A DNA stretch of 64,000 nt. Source: Nocardia rhizosphaerihabitans (GTDB lineage: Bacteria > Actinomycetota > Actinomycetes > Mycobacteriales > Mycobacteriaceae). This document shows positions 16,434 through 25,282 of this stretch, piece by piece; the stretch's first letter is position 1, and the number at the start of each line of letters is the position of its first letter. The notes beneath the pieces are model-generated. The model was given only the letters and a program-made list of their open reading frames with translations, was not told where the DNA came from and made no database searches. The position numbers and the translations under genes were made by a program. The stretch covers positions 62,001 to 126,000 of the forward strand of contig NZ_BMNE01000003.1 of assembly GCF_014646295.1 (NCBI RefSeq), given 5' to 3'.

Positions 16434-17050
16434 GGGTGAGGCCGGCGGGCGGCCGTCAGCCCCACCGCATACTGAGGTGAGGGCCGACGGCACCCGACCG
16501 CTCGCGGCGATTGGGCCTGTCGGCCGCTCGTTTGCCCGACGGCCAAATCTCTTCCCGTCGAGGCCATTACGTTCCCAGCATGACCCGGCGTGCTCAAAGT
16601 TCGTCTTTCCGGCAGCCGACGATCGCAACGTCGGCCAGACCCTGCGCAACGACAGCTCAGCACCCTCGGCGGCCAGCACATGGGCGTCATGAGCGTGCGT
16701 AAACAATGCGCTGGTCCGTCGGCCATGCGGTCGGCCAGGTTCTGGAGAGGCGTCAGGTGAGCGGGCGCGACAGCGCGAGCAGTGCGCGTTGCTGACACTG
16801 CGGGTACGGCGCGTCGGCGAACGAAGTGATCAGGGGAACTGCGGATCGCGGAGATGTTGCCTGCCCGATCTCGGTGCCCTCAGCCCAGCGTGCCTCGAGC
16901 ACCGATTATTCAGCGACGCTGGGCGATTCGCGGATCGTGCCGAGAATTCGCAGCCCCCGCTCATTGTTCACCAAAGACCGACATTGCGGGGGTGACCGGC
17001 GGGCACAGCTTGGTCGCGGTGCCCGCCGGGAGATCATGGCCGAGTGCAGG
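16434..17050. other. 617-base convergent gap, no gene recognised
   Basis: The gap lies between the FAD oxidase (+) and an aldehyde dehydrogenase (-). Several frames are open on both strands, as expected from high GC, but none has a recognisable domain or a good ribosome binding site. It may hold decayed genes or the convergent terminators; I saw no clear hairpin with a T run. Confidence 0.4.
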
Positions 17051-18514
17051 TCACAACGGCAGATCGGGTGAGTCGACTCCCACCACCCGGTGACCGCAGA
17101 AGACGCGCACCGACTCGGCCGGACCGTGGCCGCCGATGCCGGACGGACCCCAGAAGCTCTGGGCTGAGTCTTCACCGAGGTCGGCGAGCTTGGCACCGTT
17201 GATCCGGACCTCGCCCGCGATGATCTTGGAGCCGATGTCGAGCGCGCGCTGCGTGTCGGCCCCGAACACGTAGGCGTCGAGCCCCGAGGGATTGGCGTTC
17301 GCAATGCGCAACGCCTCTTCACTCGAGCTCACTGCGTGCAGAGAGACGACCGGACCGAACAGCTCCGCGGTGGCTTTCGCCGGGTCAGCACCCGAGGCGA
17401 TGGTGGGCGACATGAAGAAGCCTCCGAGTTCCGGCATCTGGGCGGGCTGCCGAATTGTCGCCCCCAGCTCACGCAGCTTCTCGATCCCGCCCTGGAGTGC
17501 CTCGAACTGGGCCCTGTTGGAGATCGGGCCGATGTCGACTTTCGGGTCGAGTGAGTGTCCGACGACCAGTTTGGAGATCCGCTCGGTCAACGCCTCGAGT
17601 AGGGGATCGACCAAGCTGTGGGGAGCCAGGATCTTGCCCGGTCCCTCGCACCACTGGCCGTTGAATTTGGTCATGCCTTCGACAATCCCGTCGGCGGTGA
17701 CGTCGAGGTCGGCGTCGTCCAGCACGAGTACCGGATTATTGCCGCCGAGTTCGAGCTGCAGAACCTTGAAGTCCTCGGCACCGGCCCGCGCGACAGCGCG
17801 ACCGGCTCCAGGTCCGCCGGTAAACGAGACGACCTTGATACGCGGGTCGGCGCACAGCTCGGCACCGATGTCGCCGGCGCCGTGCACCATCTGCAAAGCG
17901 CCACTGGGCAGGCCTGCCTGGACGAAGCACTCGACGATGATCTGCGTGCTGGCGGGAGCGTGCTCCGAAGGCTTGAGTATGACGGGGCAGCCCGCCGCGA
18001 TGGCATTCGCGATCTTGATAGTCGGAATGAAGCTCGGTCCGTTCCACGGCGTCAGGATCGCCGCGGGCCCCCACGGCACCTGGTAGAGGCGGACGTCGCG
18101 ACCACCGGCTGCCAGCGCTGTGACGCGCGGCGTGCTCACCAGATCCGACGCCGCCGCTCGGACGCGCGCGGGCAAAAAGGCCGCAATTGTGCGTGTGACC
18201 GTGATGGGGATGCCGGTTGTCAGTGAGTCCGTGCGGGCGATGTCTTCCAGGCGAGACTCGATGATCTCGGCGACGCGTTCGAGAATGTCGGCGCGCGCAC
18301 TCCGAGCTGCCTCGTCCCAGCAGCCGATGTCGTAGGAGCGCTCCGCGTGCCGCAGCGCGCGCTCGAGATCGTCAGGCGGGGTGGTGATTTGCTGGTGGAC
18401 GGGCACACGCGTGTTGGGGTCGACGTTCCACGCGTCACCGACCGTCGCGGACTCGCACCACTCGTCGGCGATGTAGTTCACCGGAGTCGGGAACGTGACT
18501 TCGTTGCTTGCCAT
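17051..18514 (-). CDS. NAD-dependent aldehyde dehydrogenase
   Basis: About 487 residues. Motifs run ILTPWNGPSFIPTIKIANA, LKPSEHAP, the cofactor loop FTGGPGAG, the general base in LQLELGGNN and the catalytic Cys in FNGQWCEGPGK. It oxidises an aldehyde to the acid and probably serves the product of the FAD oxidase or alcohol dehydrogenase. ATG 18514 (SD GAAGTGAG) is preferred; ATG 18535, seven codons earlier, is possible and lies 8 bases after the stop of the broken alcohol dehydrogenase, with which it formed an operon. The C-terminal ISAEVRINGAK-like region and a short tail are normal for the family. Confidence 0.9.
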   Translation of the reverse strand: MASNEVTFPTPVNYIADEWCESATVGDAWNVDPNTRVPVHQQITTPPDDLERALRHAERSYDIGCWDEAARSARADILERVAEIIESRLEDIARTDSLTTGIPITVTRTIAAFLPARVRAAASDLVSTPRVTALAAGGRDVRLYQVPWGPAAILTPWNGPSFIPTIKIANAIAAGCPVILKPSEHAPASTQIIVECFVQAGLPSGALQMVHGAGDIGAELCADPRIKVVSFTGGPGAGRAVARAGAEDFKVLQLELGGNNPVLVLDDADLDVTADGIVEGMTKFNGQWCEGPGKILAPHSLVDPLLEALTERISKLVVGHSLDPKVDIGPISNRAQFEALQGGIEKLRELGATIRQPAQMPELGGFFMSPTIASGADPAKATAELFGPVVSLHAVSSSEEALRIANANPSGLDAYVFGADTQRALDIGSKIIAGEVRINGAKLADLGEDSAQSFWGPSGIGGHGPAESVRVFCGHRVVGVDSPDLPL

Positions 18515-18543
18515 TGAGCTCACTTCAACTTTCATTTCGACTG

Positions 18544-19050
18544 TCAGGACTGGACGTCAACGACGATGCGAGTGACGTCACCGGACTTCATTGCCTCGAA
18601 GCCCTCGTTGATCTCGCTGGGCACGACGCTGGTGACCATCTCGTCGAGCAGCAGGCGCCCGTGCTGGTACAGGCGCGCGAGCTCGACAATGTCTTGGTGT
18701 GCGTGGCCCGAGCCCATGGAGGAACCGATCAGCCGCTTCTCCTCGAAGAAGAAGTCTGTTGCCGAGACGCTGAGTTCGGTTCCTTCGGGCGCGATTCCGA
18801 CCAAGCACGCGGTACCCGTCGGACGCAGGAGGCTCAGTGCCGTCGCCGCGGTGCGGGGCCGAACCGACCGCCTCGAACGAGTAGTCCACACCGTCACCCA
18901 ACTGATGGTGCGGTAGCTCGCGCGGGTCGCCGTCCGCTCCGTTGATGACGTGGGTCGCGCCGTACTGACGCGCTGCCTCGTCGACCGCGGCGAGCACCGC
19001 GGCGTGGCTGTCGATCATGACGATGTCTCCTCTAACGATTCGCTGAGCCC
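18544..19050 (-). pseudogene. zinc alcohol dehydrogenase, N-terminus lost and frameshifted
   Basis: Minus-strand sequence encodes the Rossmann half of an MDR alcohol dehydrogenase: GDIVMIDSHAAVLAAVDEA, ATHVINGADGD and GVDYSFEAVGS. It then shifts frame near 18860 and continues as TACLVGIAPEGTELSVSATD to the C-terminus at 18544. The first 190 or so residues, with all zinc ligands, are absent. It resembles the intact enzyme at 4142-5248 (VDYSFEA, SDKRLQG/EEKRLIG and the C-terminal DDMISVV/DEMVTSV region). Confidence 0.88.
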
Positions 19051-19127
19051 AGCTGTCACGGCGGGGAGCGCTCACAGGTTGCTTCGCATTGATTCGCCTG
19101 GATTCGCCGCAAATGATGTCTATCATT

Positions 19128-19150
19128 TGACTTAAACGTATGACTAAGAT
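19128..19150. promoter_or_regulatory. operator-like element between divergent dehydrogenase genes
   Basis: TTTGACTTAAACGTATGACT followed by AAG. The part TTAAACGTATGACTAAG differs at two or three positions from TTAATCGTACGACTAAG at 1160-1176. It lies between the broken alcohol dehydrogenase/aldehyde dehydrogenase operon (-) and the aldehyde dehydrogenase at 19401 (+), so it probably extends the TetR regulon to both. Confidence 0.6.
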
Positions 19151-19400
19151 GGTGCAGCAGGGTGATGTCGGTGTCAACACCTGGCTCGGCGAACAGGCTG
19201 TCGCCCGCCGGAGCTAGGCGGCGTTGACCAGGTGATTCCGTGGAGGTCGGTGCACCGAGCGGTGCGTCGCCTTCGGTGATCGTCCTGAGTCGGTCTGCCG
19301 CGCGGTACTCGGTCTCGATCGGGCGCCGACGCCCCAACTGCCGATCCGTCGGCAATACCCCGCAGCCCGGAGAAGAGAAATAGAGAACAGGAATCCCGTC

Positions 19401-20858
19401 ATGAACGAAACGCTGAGCGCCAGATTTCAGGCCCACGCAGGTGTTGTCGCCGGCAGCCGGATCTTGTCGGACGGACGCCCCTTCGACGTCGAGGACCCGT
19501 CCACGAACTCGATCGTCACCTCGCTGACTGCCGCAGGACCCGAGCTGGTCGCATCCGCCGTGACGGACGCCCTCCAGGCGTTCAAGCAAGCGTGGGGCGC
19601 AACCCCGCTCGCGCAGCGAGGGCGAACGCTGCACAACATCGCCCGATTGCTGAGGGAGCGTAGGTCCGAGCTCGCGACCATCGAGGCCGTGGACGCGGGA
19701 ATCCCGCTCTCGATGGGGTTGATGGACGTCGAGGTCGCTGCACGCTACTTCGAGTTCTACGCGGGCATCGCGGACAAGGTGGGCGGTGCCTCCATCCCGC
19801 TCTCGGGAGGCCTGGTGGACTACACGTTGCGAGAGCCATGGGGTGTGTGCGGCGTGATCGTCCCGTTCAACTTTCCGCTGCAACAGATCTCCCGCAGCGT
19901 CGCGGCTGCCCTTGCTACCGGAAACACGGTGGTTCTCAAGTCTTCGGAGCGCAGTCCGCTGACTGCGACGGCTATCGCAGAGCTGGCTGTCGAGGCGGGG
20001 CTTCCGCCTGGTGCGTTCAACGTTGTGCACGGCTTCGCTGAAACCGGTGAGGCTCTGGTGATGCACGAAGACGTGGCGCACCTGACTTTCACGGGTTCGC
20101 GAGGCGTCGGCGGACGGGTGATGGAATTGTGTTCGCGCAGAGTCGCGCCGGTATGCATGGAACTGGGGGGAAAGTCGGCGCAGATCGTGCTCAGCCGCGC
20201 AAAATTGGCGGTCGCGGCCAAAACCATCGCCGGCACCATGTTCCGCAGCGCAGGGCAAGCGTGTTCCGCCGGATCGCGGGTCCTGGTCCTCCCTGAACTA
20301 CACGACGAGCTGCGCGAACTGCTCGTCGATGAGGCGCAGAACTTGCGAGTCGGCGAAGCGACGGCCGCCGGAACGGAGGTCGGGCCCCTCATCTCGGGCG
20401 AGCAGCGTGATCGCGTCCTGGAATATGTGGCGCGGGCCGAAGAGGATGGCGCCCAGGTCGTGACAGGCGGCGATCCCGGCAGCCGCCTTCCTCGGGGGAA
20501 CTTCGTCCTGCCCACCGTGATCGACAACGTGGCACCCGGGGCCGAGTTGAGTCAGACCGAGCTGTTCGGTCCTGTTCTGGGTATCTCGACCATCACCGAC
20601 ATGGATGAGGCCATCCGGATTGCCAACTCGAGCCAATTCGGACTGGTTGCCGGAATTTGGACAGACGATGTCGCCGAGGCGCTGGCGGCAGCGTCCCAAC
20701 TCGAGGTGGGGCAGGTTTTCGTCAACAACTACGGGACCGGGGGCGGCGTCGAGATGCCGTTCGGTGGACGCAAGGGAAGCGGGTTCGGTCGCGAGAAGGG
20801 CTTGGCGGCCGTGGATTCATACACTCAGGTCAAAAACGTCTGCATCGCTGTCGCGTGA
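19401..20858 (+). CDS. NAD-dependent aldehyde dehydrogenase
   Basis: 485 residues with a complete aldehyde dehydrogenase fold: GVIVPFNFPLQQI, LKSSERSPLTA, FTGSRGVGG, the general base in CMELGGKSAQ, the catalytic Cys in RSAGQACSAGSR and the C-terminal PFGGRKGSGFGREKG. A betaine/gamma-aminobutyraldehyde-like profile suits oxidation of an aminoaldehyde or glutamylated aldehyde, as in PuuC. ACAGGAATCCCGTC precedes the ATG. A TetR-box lookalike lies about 250 bases upstream. Confidence 0.92.
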   Translation: MNETLSARFQAHAGVVAGSRILSDGRPFDVEDPSTNSIVTSLTAAGPELVASAVTDALQAFKQAWGATPLAQRGRTLHNIARLLRERRSELATIEAVDAGIPLSMGLMDVEVAARYFEFYAGIADKVGGASIPLSGGLVDYTLREPWGVCGVIVPFNFPLQQISRSVAAALATGNTVVLKSSERSPLTATAIAELAVEAGLPPGAFNVVHGFAETGEALVMHEDVAHLTFTGSRGVGGRVMELCSRRVAPVCMELGGKSAQIVLSRAKLAVAAKTIAGTMFRSAGQACSAGSRVLVLPELHDELRELLVDEAQNLRVGEATAAGTEVGPLISGEQRDRVLEYVARAEEDGAQVVTGGDPGSRLPRGNFVLPTVIDNVAPGAELSQTELFGPVLGISTITDMDEAIRIANSSQFGLVAGIWTDDVAEALAAASQLEVGQVFVNNYGTGGGVEMPFGGRKGSGFGREKGLAAVDSYTQVKNVCIAVA

Positions 20859-20890
20859 ACCCGAGTCGGTGCGCTGGGCGCCTCGAAATG

Positions 20891-21436
20891 TCAACCGATG
20901 TCGGCCGACACCGGGGTCGTCGGCTGCGAGTCGTCCGGAAGCGACGGACGGTGGCTGAGAAGGTCGCGCGAGATCTTGGCCAGCAACACCTTCTCTGCGG
21001 TGCTGAGGCCGTCGAGCCAGGCAGCTTCTCGGGCCAGGTGCAGCCGGTACAGCTCCTTGGTGCTCTCCGTCCCCGCCTCCGTCAACTCGATGGTCACGGT
21101 TCGCCGATCGGTCTCGCTTCGGGTCCGCTGGATCATGCCTGCTCGTTCGAGCTTGTTGAGGACGCTGGAGATCGAGGCGGCTGTCACGTTGGAGTAGCGC
21201 GCGAGGTCGGTCTGGCTGAGGGGGCCCATCACCCACACGGCGAGCATCACCTTGAACCCGGCCCGAGTGGAACCCCGGGGGCGGTGAATGTGCTTCTCGA
21301 AGTCTTCTCCCACCACATTCGCGAGCCGCAGGATGTTGAGAATCGCGGTGTTGCCGTCAACATCGGCATGAGGGTCGACTTCGAGAGCCCGCTCCTGCAA
21401 CCGGCGCTCGTACTGCAGGGCTTGCGAGTCGTGCAC
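20891..21436 (-). CDS. MarR family transcriptional regulator
   Basis: 181 residues with a winged helix (MGPLSQTDLARYSNVTAASI, then SSVLNKLERAGMIQRTRSE, then TDRRTVTIELTEAG). It starts at GTG 21436 with AGGAG 6 bases upstream and diverges from the aminotransferase operon, so it most likely represses that operon in response to a pathway acid or CoA ester. The C-terminal proline/serine tail is unremarkable. Confidence 0.9.
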   Translation of the reverse strand: MHDSQALQYERRLQERALEVDPHADVDGNTAILNILRLANVVGEDFEKHIHRPRGSTRAGFKVMLAVWVMGPLSQTDLARYSNVTAASISSVLNKLERAGMIQRTRSETDRRTVTIELTEAGTESTKELYRLHLAREAAWLDGLSTAEKVLLAKISRDLLSHRPSLPDDSQPTTPVSADIG

Positions 21437-21540
21437 GGGTGCTCCTATCGCGTGACCGGGTTGGAAACTGCACCCGGAGCGTACTCGAACAGTTAGAGCT
21501 CACAGGATATTGCCTTCCCCTGCGGAGCCAAGATAGTGTC

Positions 21541-21568
21541 AGTTCTAATAGTATCAAGTCTAAGTAAT
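21541..21568 (+). promoter_or_regulatory. candidate MarR operator upstream of the aminotransferase
   Basis: AT-rich island in GC-rich DNA with CTAATAGTAT at 21545-21554. A near-identical CTAATATTAT is at 23061-23070, before the MaoC gene. It lies between the divergent MarR and aminotransferase genes. Confidence 0.5.
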
Positions 21569-21655
21569 TGCTCGGCGAATCCGGCGCCAATCGAGTCGCA
21601 TCCGAGCGATGTCCGCTCCTGTAGTGGGAGTGGACCGGAGCAGGAAGGAACGTGC

Positions 21656-22972
21656 ATGCAGGTCGTGCAATCCACGCAACCGTTCGTCGGAAACCTTGTG
21701 AATCCGATGAGCTTGCTGAAGGGCGTAGCAGCCGGCGGTCCCCTTGTCATCGCCAGTGCCACCGGGTCGACCCTGACTACCGCCGATGGTCGCCAACTCC
21801 TCGACGGCATGGCCGGTTTGATCAACGTCAACGTCGGGTACGGGCGCAGCGAATTGGCACATGTCGCCGCGGCCAGCATGGAGGAACTCGCCTTCGGAAC
21901 CCTGTTCTTCGGCCGAGCCACACCTCCGGCGCTGGCGCTGGCCGGCGACCTTGCCGCGCTCGCCCCGGGCGAGATCAATCAGTTCTTCTTCACCAACAGT
22001 GGATCGGAAGCCAACGACAGCGCATACAAGTTCGCGCGGCTGTTCCATTGGCTTCGTGGTGAACCCGATCGCGTCAAGATCATCGGGCGAGAACGCAACT
22101 ATCACGGCATGACCATGGGCGGCACCGCCGCGACCTGGGACAAGGAGTTCCACGTCGGTATCGGGCCACTTCAGCCCGGCTTTCTCCACGTCCCCCAACC
22201 GACGGCCGACTGGCAGGCGGATTTGGCGATCCTCGGGGCCCGCATCCTGGCAGAAGGTCCCGAGACCATCGCCGCCTTCGTGGCCGAACCGATCTCCATG
22301 CCGGCGGGCAGTCCGATGCCGGCTCCGGAGTACTGGCCTGAAGTGCGGAGATTGCTGGATCGGCACGGCATCTTGTGGATCGCCGACGAGGTCGTCACCG
22401 GTTTCGGGCGGACCGGGCGGATGTTCGCCGTGGAGCACTGGGGTGCAGACCCCGATATGTTGTTGATGTCCAAGGGTGTGACCAGCGGCTACCTCCCGCT
22501 GGGTGCCGTCGGTCTGTCCGACCGGATCCACGAGGTCTTCCGGGAATCGGACCGCCCGATGCTCCACGGCTTCACCACGGGCGGACACCCCGTGAGTTGC
22601 GCGGTCGCCCGGGAGAACCTCCGGATCATCCACGACGAGAACCTGGTCGAGCGCTCGCGAAAACTGGGGGAGTACTTCCGGGCTGGACTGGAGCGGCTCA
22701 GTGCGACGCGGGAAGTCTACGGGGCAGTTCGCAGCCTCGGGCTGATCGTCTCCATCGATCTGAACCCGCCGGAGGCTTTCGCGGCAGCAGGTGGCACGGA
22801 CTTCCCGGCTCTCATTCCTGGTGAGGCCCTCGGCCGCGGCGGTGTGTTGCGCGCATACGACGGGTGCGTCTCCTTCGCGCCACCGTTGGTGATCACCGAA
22901 TCGGAGATCGATCAGCTGATCTCGACCCTGGACGCTTCGGTGGCTGCCGTGCTCGATCGGGTCGGTCGGTGA
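21656..22972 (+). CDS. class III (omega) aminotransferase, PLP-dependent
   Basis: 438 residues. PLP-site features are FTNSGSEANDSAYK, YHGMTMGGTA, IADEVVTGFGRTG and the Schiff-base lysine in LLMSKGVTSGYLPLG. Relatives move terminal amino groups of beta-alanine, GABA, putrescine or similar onto pyruvate or 2-oxoglutarate. ATG 21656 is chosen because AGGAAGGA lies 6 bases upstream, although the frame is open further. It heads the block MaoC, acyl-CoA dehydrogenase, MaoC, CitE, and would feed a semialdehyde to the neighbouring aldehyde dehydrogenase. Confidence 0.92.
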   Translation: MQVVQSTQPFVGNLVNPMSLLKGVAAGGPLVIASATGSTLTTADGRQLLDGMAGLINVNVGYGRSELAHVAAASMEELAFGTLFFGRATPPALALAGDLAALAPGEINQFFFTNSGSEANDSAYKFARLFHWLRGEPDRVKIIGRERNYHGMTMGGTAATWDKEFHVGIGPLQPGFLHVPQPTADWQADLAILGARILAEGPETIAAFVAEPISMPAGSPMPAPEYWPEVRRLLDRHGILWIADEVVTGFGRTGRMFAVEHWGADPDMLLMSKGVTSGYLPLGAVGLSDRIHEVFRESDRPMLHGFTTGGHPVSCAVARENLRIIHDENLVERSRKLGEYFRAGLERLSATREVYGAVRSLGLIVSIDLNPPEAFAAAGGTDFPALIPGEALGRGGVLRAYDGCVSFAPPLVITESEIDQLISTLDASVAAVLDRVGR

Positions 22973-23046
22973 CCATCGGCTAGGGGTGGGCGCTCCATCC
23001 AGATTTCCGGGTCCATTGCCCGCTCCAGCGCGGAGCTGTAGTTGAC

Positions 23047-23075
23047 CATTAGTTAGAAGGCTAATATTATGAACA
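23047..23075 (+). promoter_or_regulatory. candidate second MarR operator
   Basis: ATTAGTTAGAAGGCTAATAT contains the inverted repeat ATTAG/CTAAT and overlaps CTAATATTAT, which matches 21545-21554 at 9 of 10 bases. It lies in the 134-base gap before the MaoC gene, suggesting a separate promoter for the CoA module. Confidence 0.55.
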
Positions 23076-23106
23076 CTAACGATGTAGACCATGGAGGTTT
23101 CCCACT

Positions 23107-23601
23107 GTGCCCGAACTGACTTTTGCCGAGATCGGCAGCGCGAGGAAGGGGCGCCTCTTCGATGAATTCGCGCTCGGCCAGTTGTTTGTCCATCACTGGG
23201 GCCGCACGGTCTTGGCGAGTGATTCGATGCTGTTCACGTCGCTGACGCTGAACTACAACCCGCTGTACGTGAACTCCGAGTCGGCCCGCGAGCTCGGGCA
23301 TTCCACATCGCCGGTGAATCCTTACCTGACGTTCCTCACCGTTCTCGGACTCTCGGTCGAAGACCTCAGCGAAGGCACTACCGAGGGCGCTTTCCTGGGC
23401 GTCGACGACCTCGAGTTCTTCGAGCCGGTGTACCCGGGGGACACACTGACCGGCGTCAGTGAGGTGGTCGCCCTTCGGCCATCGAGGAGCAGGCCGGGCG
23501 GTGGGATCGTCACCTGGCGTTCGAAGGGGTTCAACCAGTCGGGCGCCACGGTGCTCGCTTTCACCAGGACCAATCTTGTTGGAGGGACTCCCAGTTCATG
23601 A
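23107..23601 (+). CDS. MaoC-like (R)-hydratase
   Basis: 164-residue hot-dog fold protein. The start has KGRLFDEFALGQLFVHHWGR, as in mesaconyl-CoA-hydratase-like MaoC proteins, followed by LNYNPLYVNSE at the usual substrate-loop position. It probably hydrates an enoyl-CoA made by the acyl-CoA dehydrogenase. GTG 23107 has ATGGAGG about 10 bases upstream. Its stop overlaps the next start (ATGA). A second MaoC follows two genes later; the pair may act on different intermediates or form a heterodimer. Confidence 0.85.
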   Translation: MPELTFAEIGSARKGRLFDEFALGQLFVHHWGRTVLASDSMLFTSLTLNYNPLYVNSESARELGHSTSPVNPYLTFLTVLGLSVEDLSEGTTEGAFLGVDDLEFFEPVYPGDTLTGVSEVVALRPSRSRPGGGIVTWRSKGFNQSGATVLAFTRTNLVGGTPSS

Positions 23602-24782
23602 AGACACATGTCGCGGGCAACAACAGCTCGCTCACTGCGGATCAGCTCGGGATTCAGGCGCTCGCTCGCGAATTCGCGCGCAAGGAAGTACTGCCACTGG
23701 CCAACGAGCTCGACCCGATCGGCGGGAAGATCCCGAGGGAACTCATCAAGAAGATGGGCGAGATCGGCTTCTTCGCGATCATGACGCCGGAAAGCGATGG
23801 GGGCCTTGGCCTCGGTGCGCTCGAGTACATCCTCGTCACCGAGGAACTGTCCCGTGCTTGGATGAGCGTCGGCAGCATCATTCGCAGCTCGGTGCTGCCC
23901 GCGGGGCTCAGCGCGGCCAAACGTGAAGCACTCTTGCCGCGTGCGCTCCTCGGCGAGTACATCGGGTCCTTTGCGCTCTCCGAGCCCGACACCGGCTCCG
24001 ACGCCGCCAGCATCACCTGCAGAGCCGTGCGCGATGGCGACGGATGGGTGATCAACGGCGCAAAGATGTGGTGCACGAACGCGGATATGGCCGACTACAT
24101 CGTGCTGTTCGCGCGGACAACGCCCCCGCCGTCCAGCCGGAAGCGCCACCTGGGCATCAGTGTCTTCTTCGTAGAGAAGACCGCCGGTGAGTTCCCCGCC
24201 GGGGTCCACGCCACCCCTGTCCGCAAGATCGGCTACCACGGATGGGACACCTTCGAGCTCGTGTTCGAGGACTTCCGCGTTCCGGCGGATGCGCTACTCG
24301 GAGTAGAGGGTGAGGGCTTCTACACCGGAATGTCCTTCTTGGAGCTCGCCCGCGTCCACACCGCGGCACGAGCTGTCGGGCTGGCGACCGGCGCGCTCGA
24401 AGACGCGCTGGAATTCGCACAGCAGCGACTGCAGTTCGGACACCCGATCGCGGAATTCCAAGGCCTGCGGTTCAAGCTCGCCAAGATGGCTGCGCAGATC
24501 GAGGCCTCCCGGCAGCTGACCTATTCCGTCGCAAGGCAGATCGACGCCGGCCAGGCGTGCGGCCCCCAGGCCTCCGCGGCAAAATACATGGCCTCGGAAA
24601 TGGCCGAGCGAGTGACCAGCGAGGGACTCCAGATCCATGGCGGTTCCGGCTACACCACAGACTTCGCGGCGCAACGCTACTGGCGGGACGCGCGGCTGAC
24701 GAAGATCTTCGAGGGCACCTCGGAGATCCAACTGAAAATCATCTCCGACAGCTTGCTGGGCAAGGTGGGTGCTACCCGATGA
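23598..24782 (+). CDS. acyl-CoA dehydrogenase
   Basis: 394-residue FAD acyl-CoA dehydrogenase. It has FALSEPDTGSDAASI, WVINGAKMWCTNADMADY, QRLQFGHPIAEFQ and the C-terminal QIHGGSGYTTDFAAQRYWRD plus IFEGTSEIQ, where the short-chain-type catalytic Glu is expected. It would introduce a double bond in an acyl- or dicarboxylyl-CoA for the MaoC hydratases. It overlaps both neighbours by ATGA, so the block is translationally coupled. Confidence 0.93.
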   Translation: MKTHVAGNNSSLTADQLGIQALAREFARKEVLPLANELDPIGGKIPRELIKKMGEIGFFAIMTPESDGGLGLGALEYILVTEELSRAWMSVGSIIRSSVLPAGLSAAKREALLPRALLGEYIGSFALSEPDTGSDAASITCRAVRDGDGWVINGAKMWCTNADMADYIVLFARTTPPPSSRKRHLGISVFFVEKTAGEFPAGVHATPVRKIGYHGWDTFELVFEDFRVPADALLGVEGEGFYTGMSFLELARVHTAARAVGLATGALEDALEFAQQRLQFGHPIAEFQGLRFKLAKMAAQIEASRQLTYSVARQIDAGQACGPQASAAKYMASEMAERVTSEGLQIHGGSGYTTDFAAQRYWRDARLTKIFEGTSEIQLKIISDSLLGKVGATR

Positions 24783-25282
24783 CTATCGACCATTTGACCG
24801 CAGCCGATACATATTTTGACGACTACACCGTGGGCCGACAGTTCCGGCACGCTCGCGGGAAAACGGTGACCGAGATGGACAACGTGCTGTTGACCAACCT
24901 CGTCGTCAACACCGCGGCGGCCCACTTCGACGAACACTCCATGGTCGGCCATCCGGTCGGGCAGCGGATCGTGTTCGGCGGCATTACCGCGTCCATCGTC
25001 ATCGGGCTCGCTTCGCAGGACGTCTCCGAGAACGCCATCGCCGAACTCGGATTGACCGGCATGCGGCTCCAAGCACCGGTGGTCCACGGCGACACGTTGT
25101 ACGCCTACACCGAGATCACCGGTGTCCGCGACGACCAGGAGGACTCCGGGGTTGTGGAGTGCCATCACTGGGGTGTCAACCAGCGCGGGGACGTGGTTTT
25201 CGAGGCCGACCGCAGTGTTCGAGTCCGCCGCCGTCGCGCGTCGGAAGGCAATCAGGCAATGAATGAAGGGAACCACCAGTGA
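24779..25282 (+). CDS. MaoC-like dehydratase, second copy
   Basis: 167 residues, hot-dog fold with YFDDYTVGRQFRHARGKTVT, TEMDNVLLTNLVVNTAAAHF and FGGITASIVIGLASQD. This closely follows the mycobacterial MaoC encoded beside CitE and an acyl-CoA dehydrogenase in the itaconate/leucine dissimilation locus. ATG 24779 is fixed by the ATGA overlap with the acyl-CoA dehydrogenase stop. It probably hydrates mesaconyl/itaconyl-type CoA esters; the exact substrate is inference. Confidence 0.86.
   Translation: MTIDHLTAADTYFDDYTVGRQFRHARGKTVTEMDNVLLTNLVVNTAAAHFDEHSMVGHPVGQRIVFGGITASIVIGLASQDVSENAIAELGLTGMRLQAPVVHGDTLYAYTEITGVRDDQEDSGVVECHHWGVNQRGDVVFEADRSVRVRRRRASEGNQAMNEGNHQ

Noticed and set aside
16434..17050. 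A regulator or dehydrogenase remnant between the FAD oxidase and aldehyde dehydrogenase
   Set aside because: A few residues resemble known motifs, but no stretch is long enough to assign a family.
21560..23092. Long minus-strand frame (about 510 codons) opposite the aminotransferase
   Set aside because: No domain, arginine/glycine-rich composition typical of antisense frames in high-GC DNA; the plus strand encodes a clear PLP aminotransferase.
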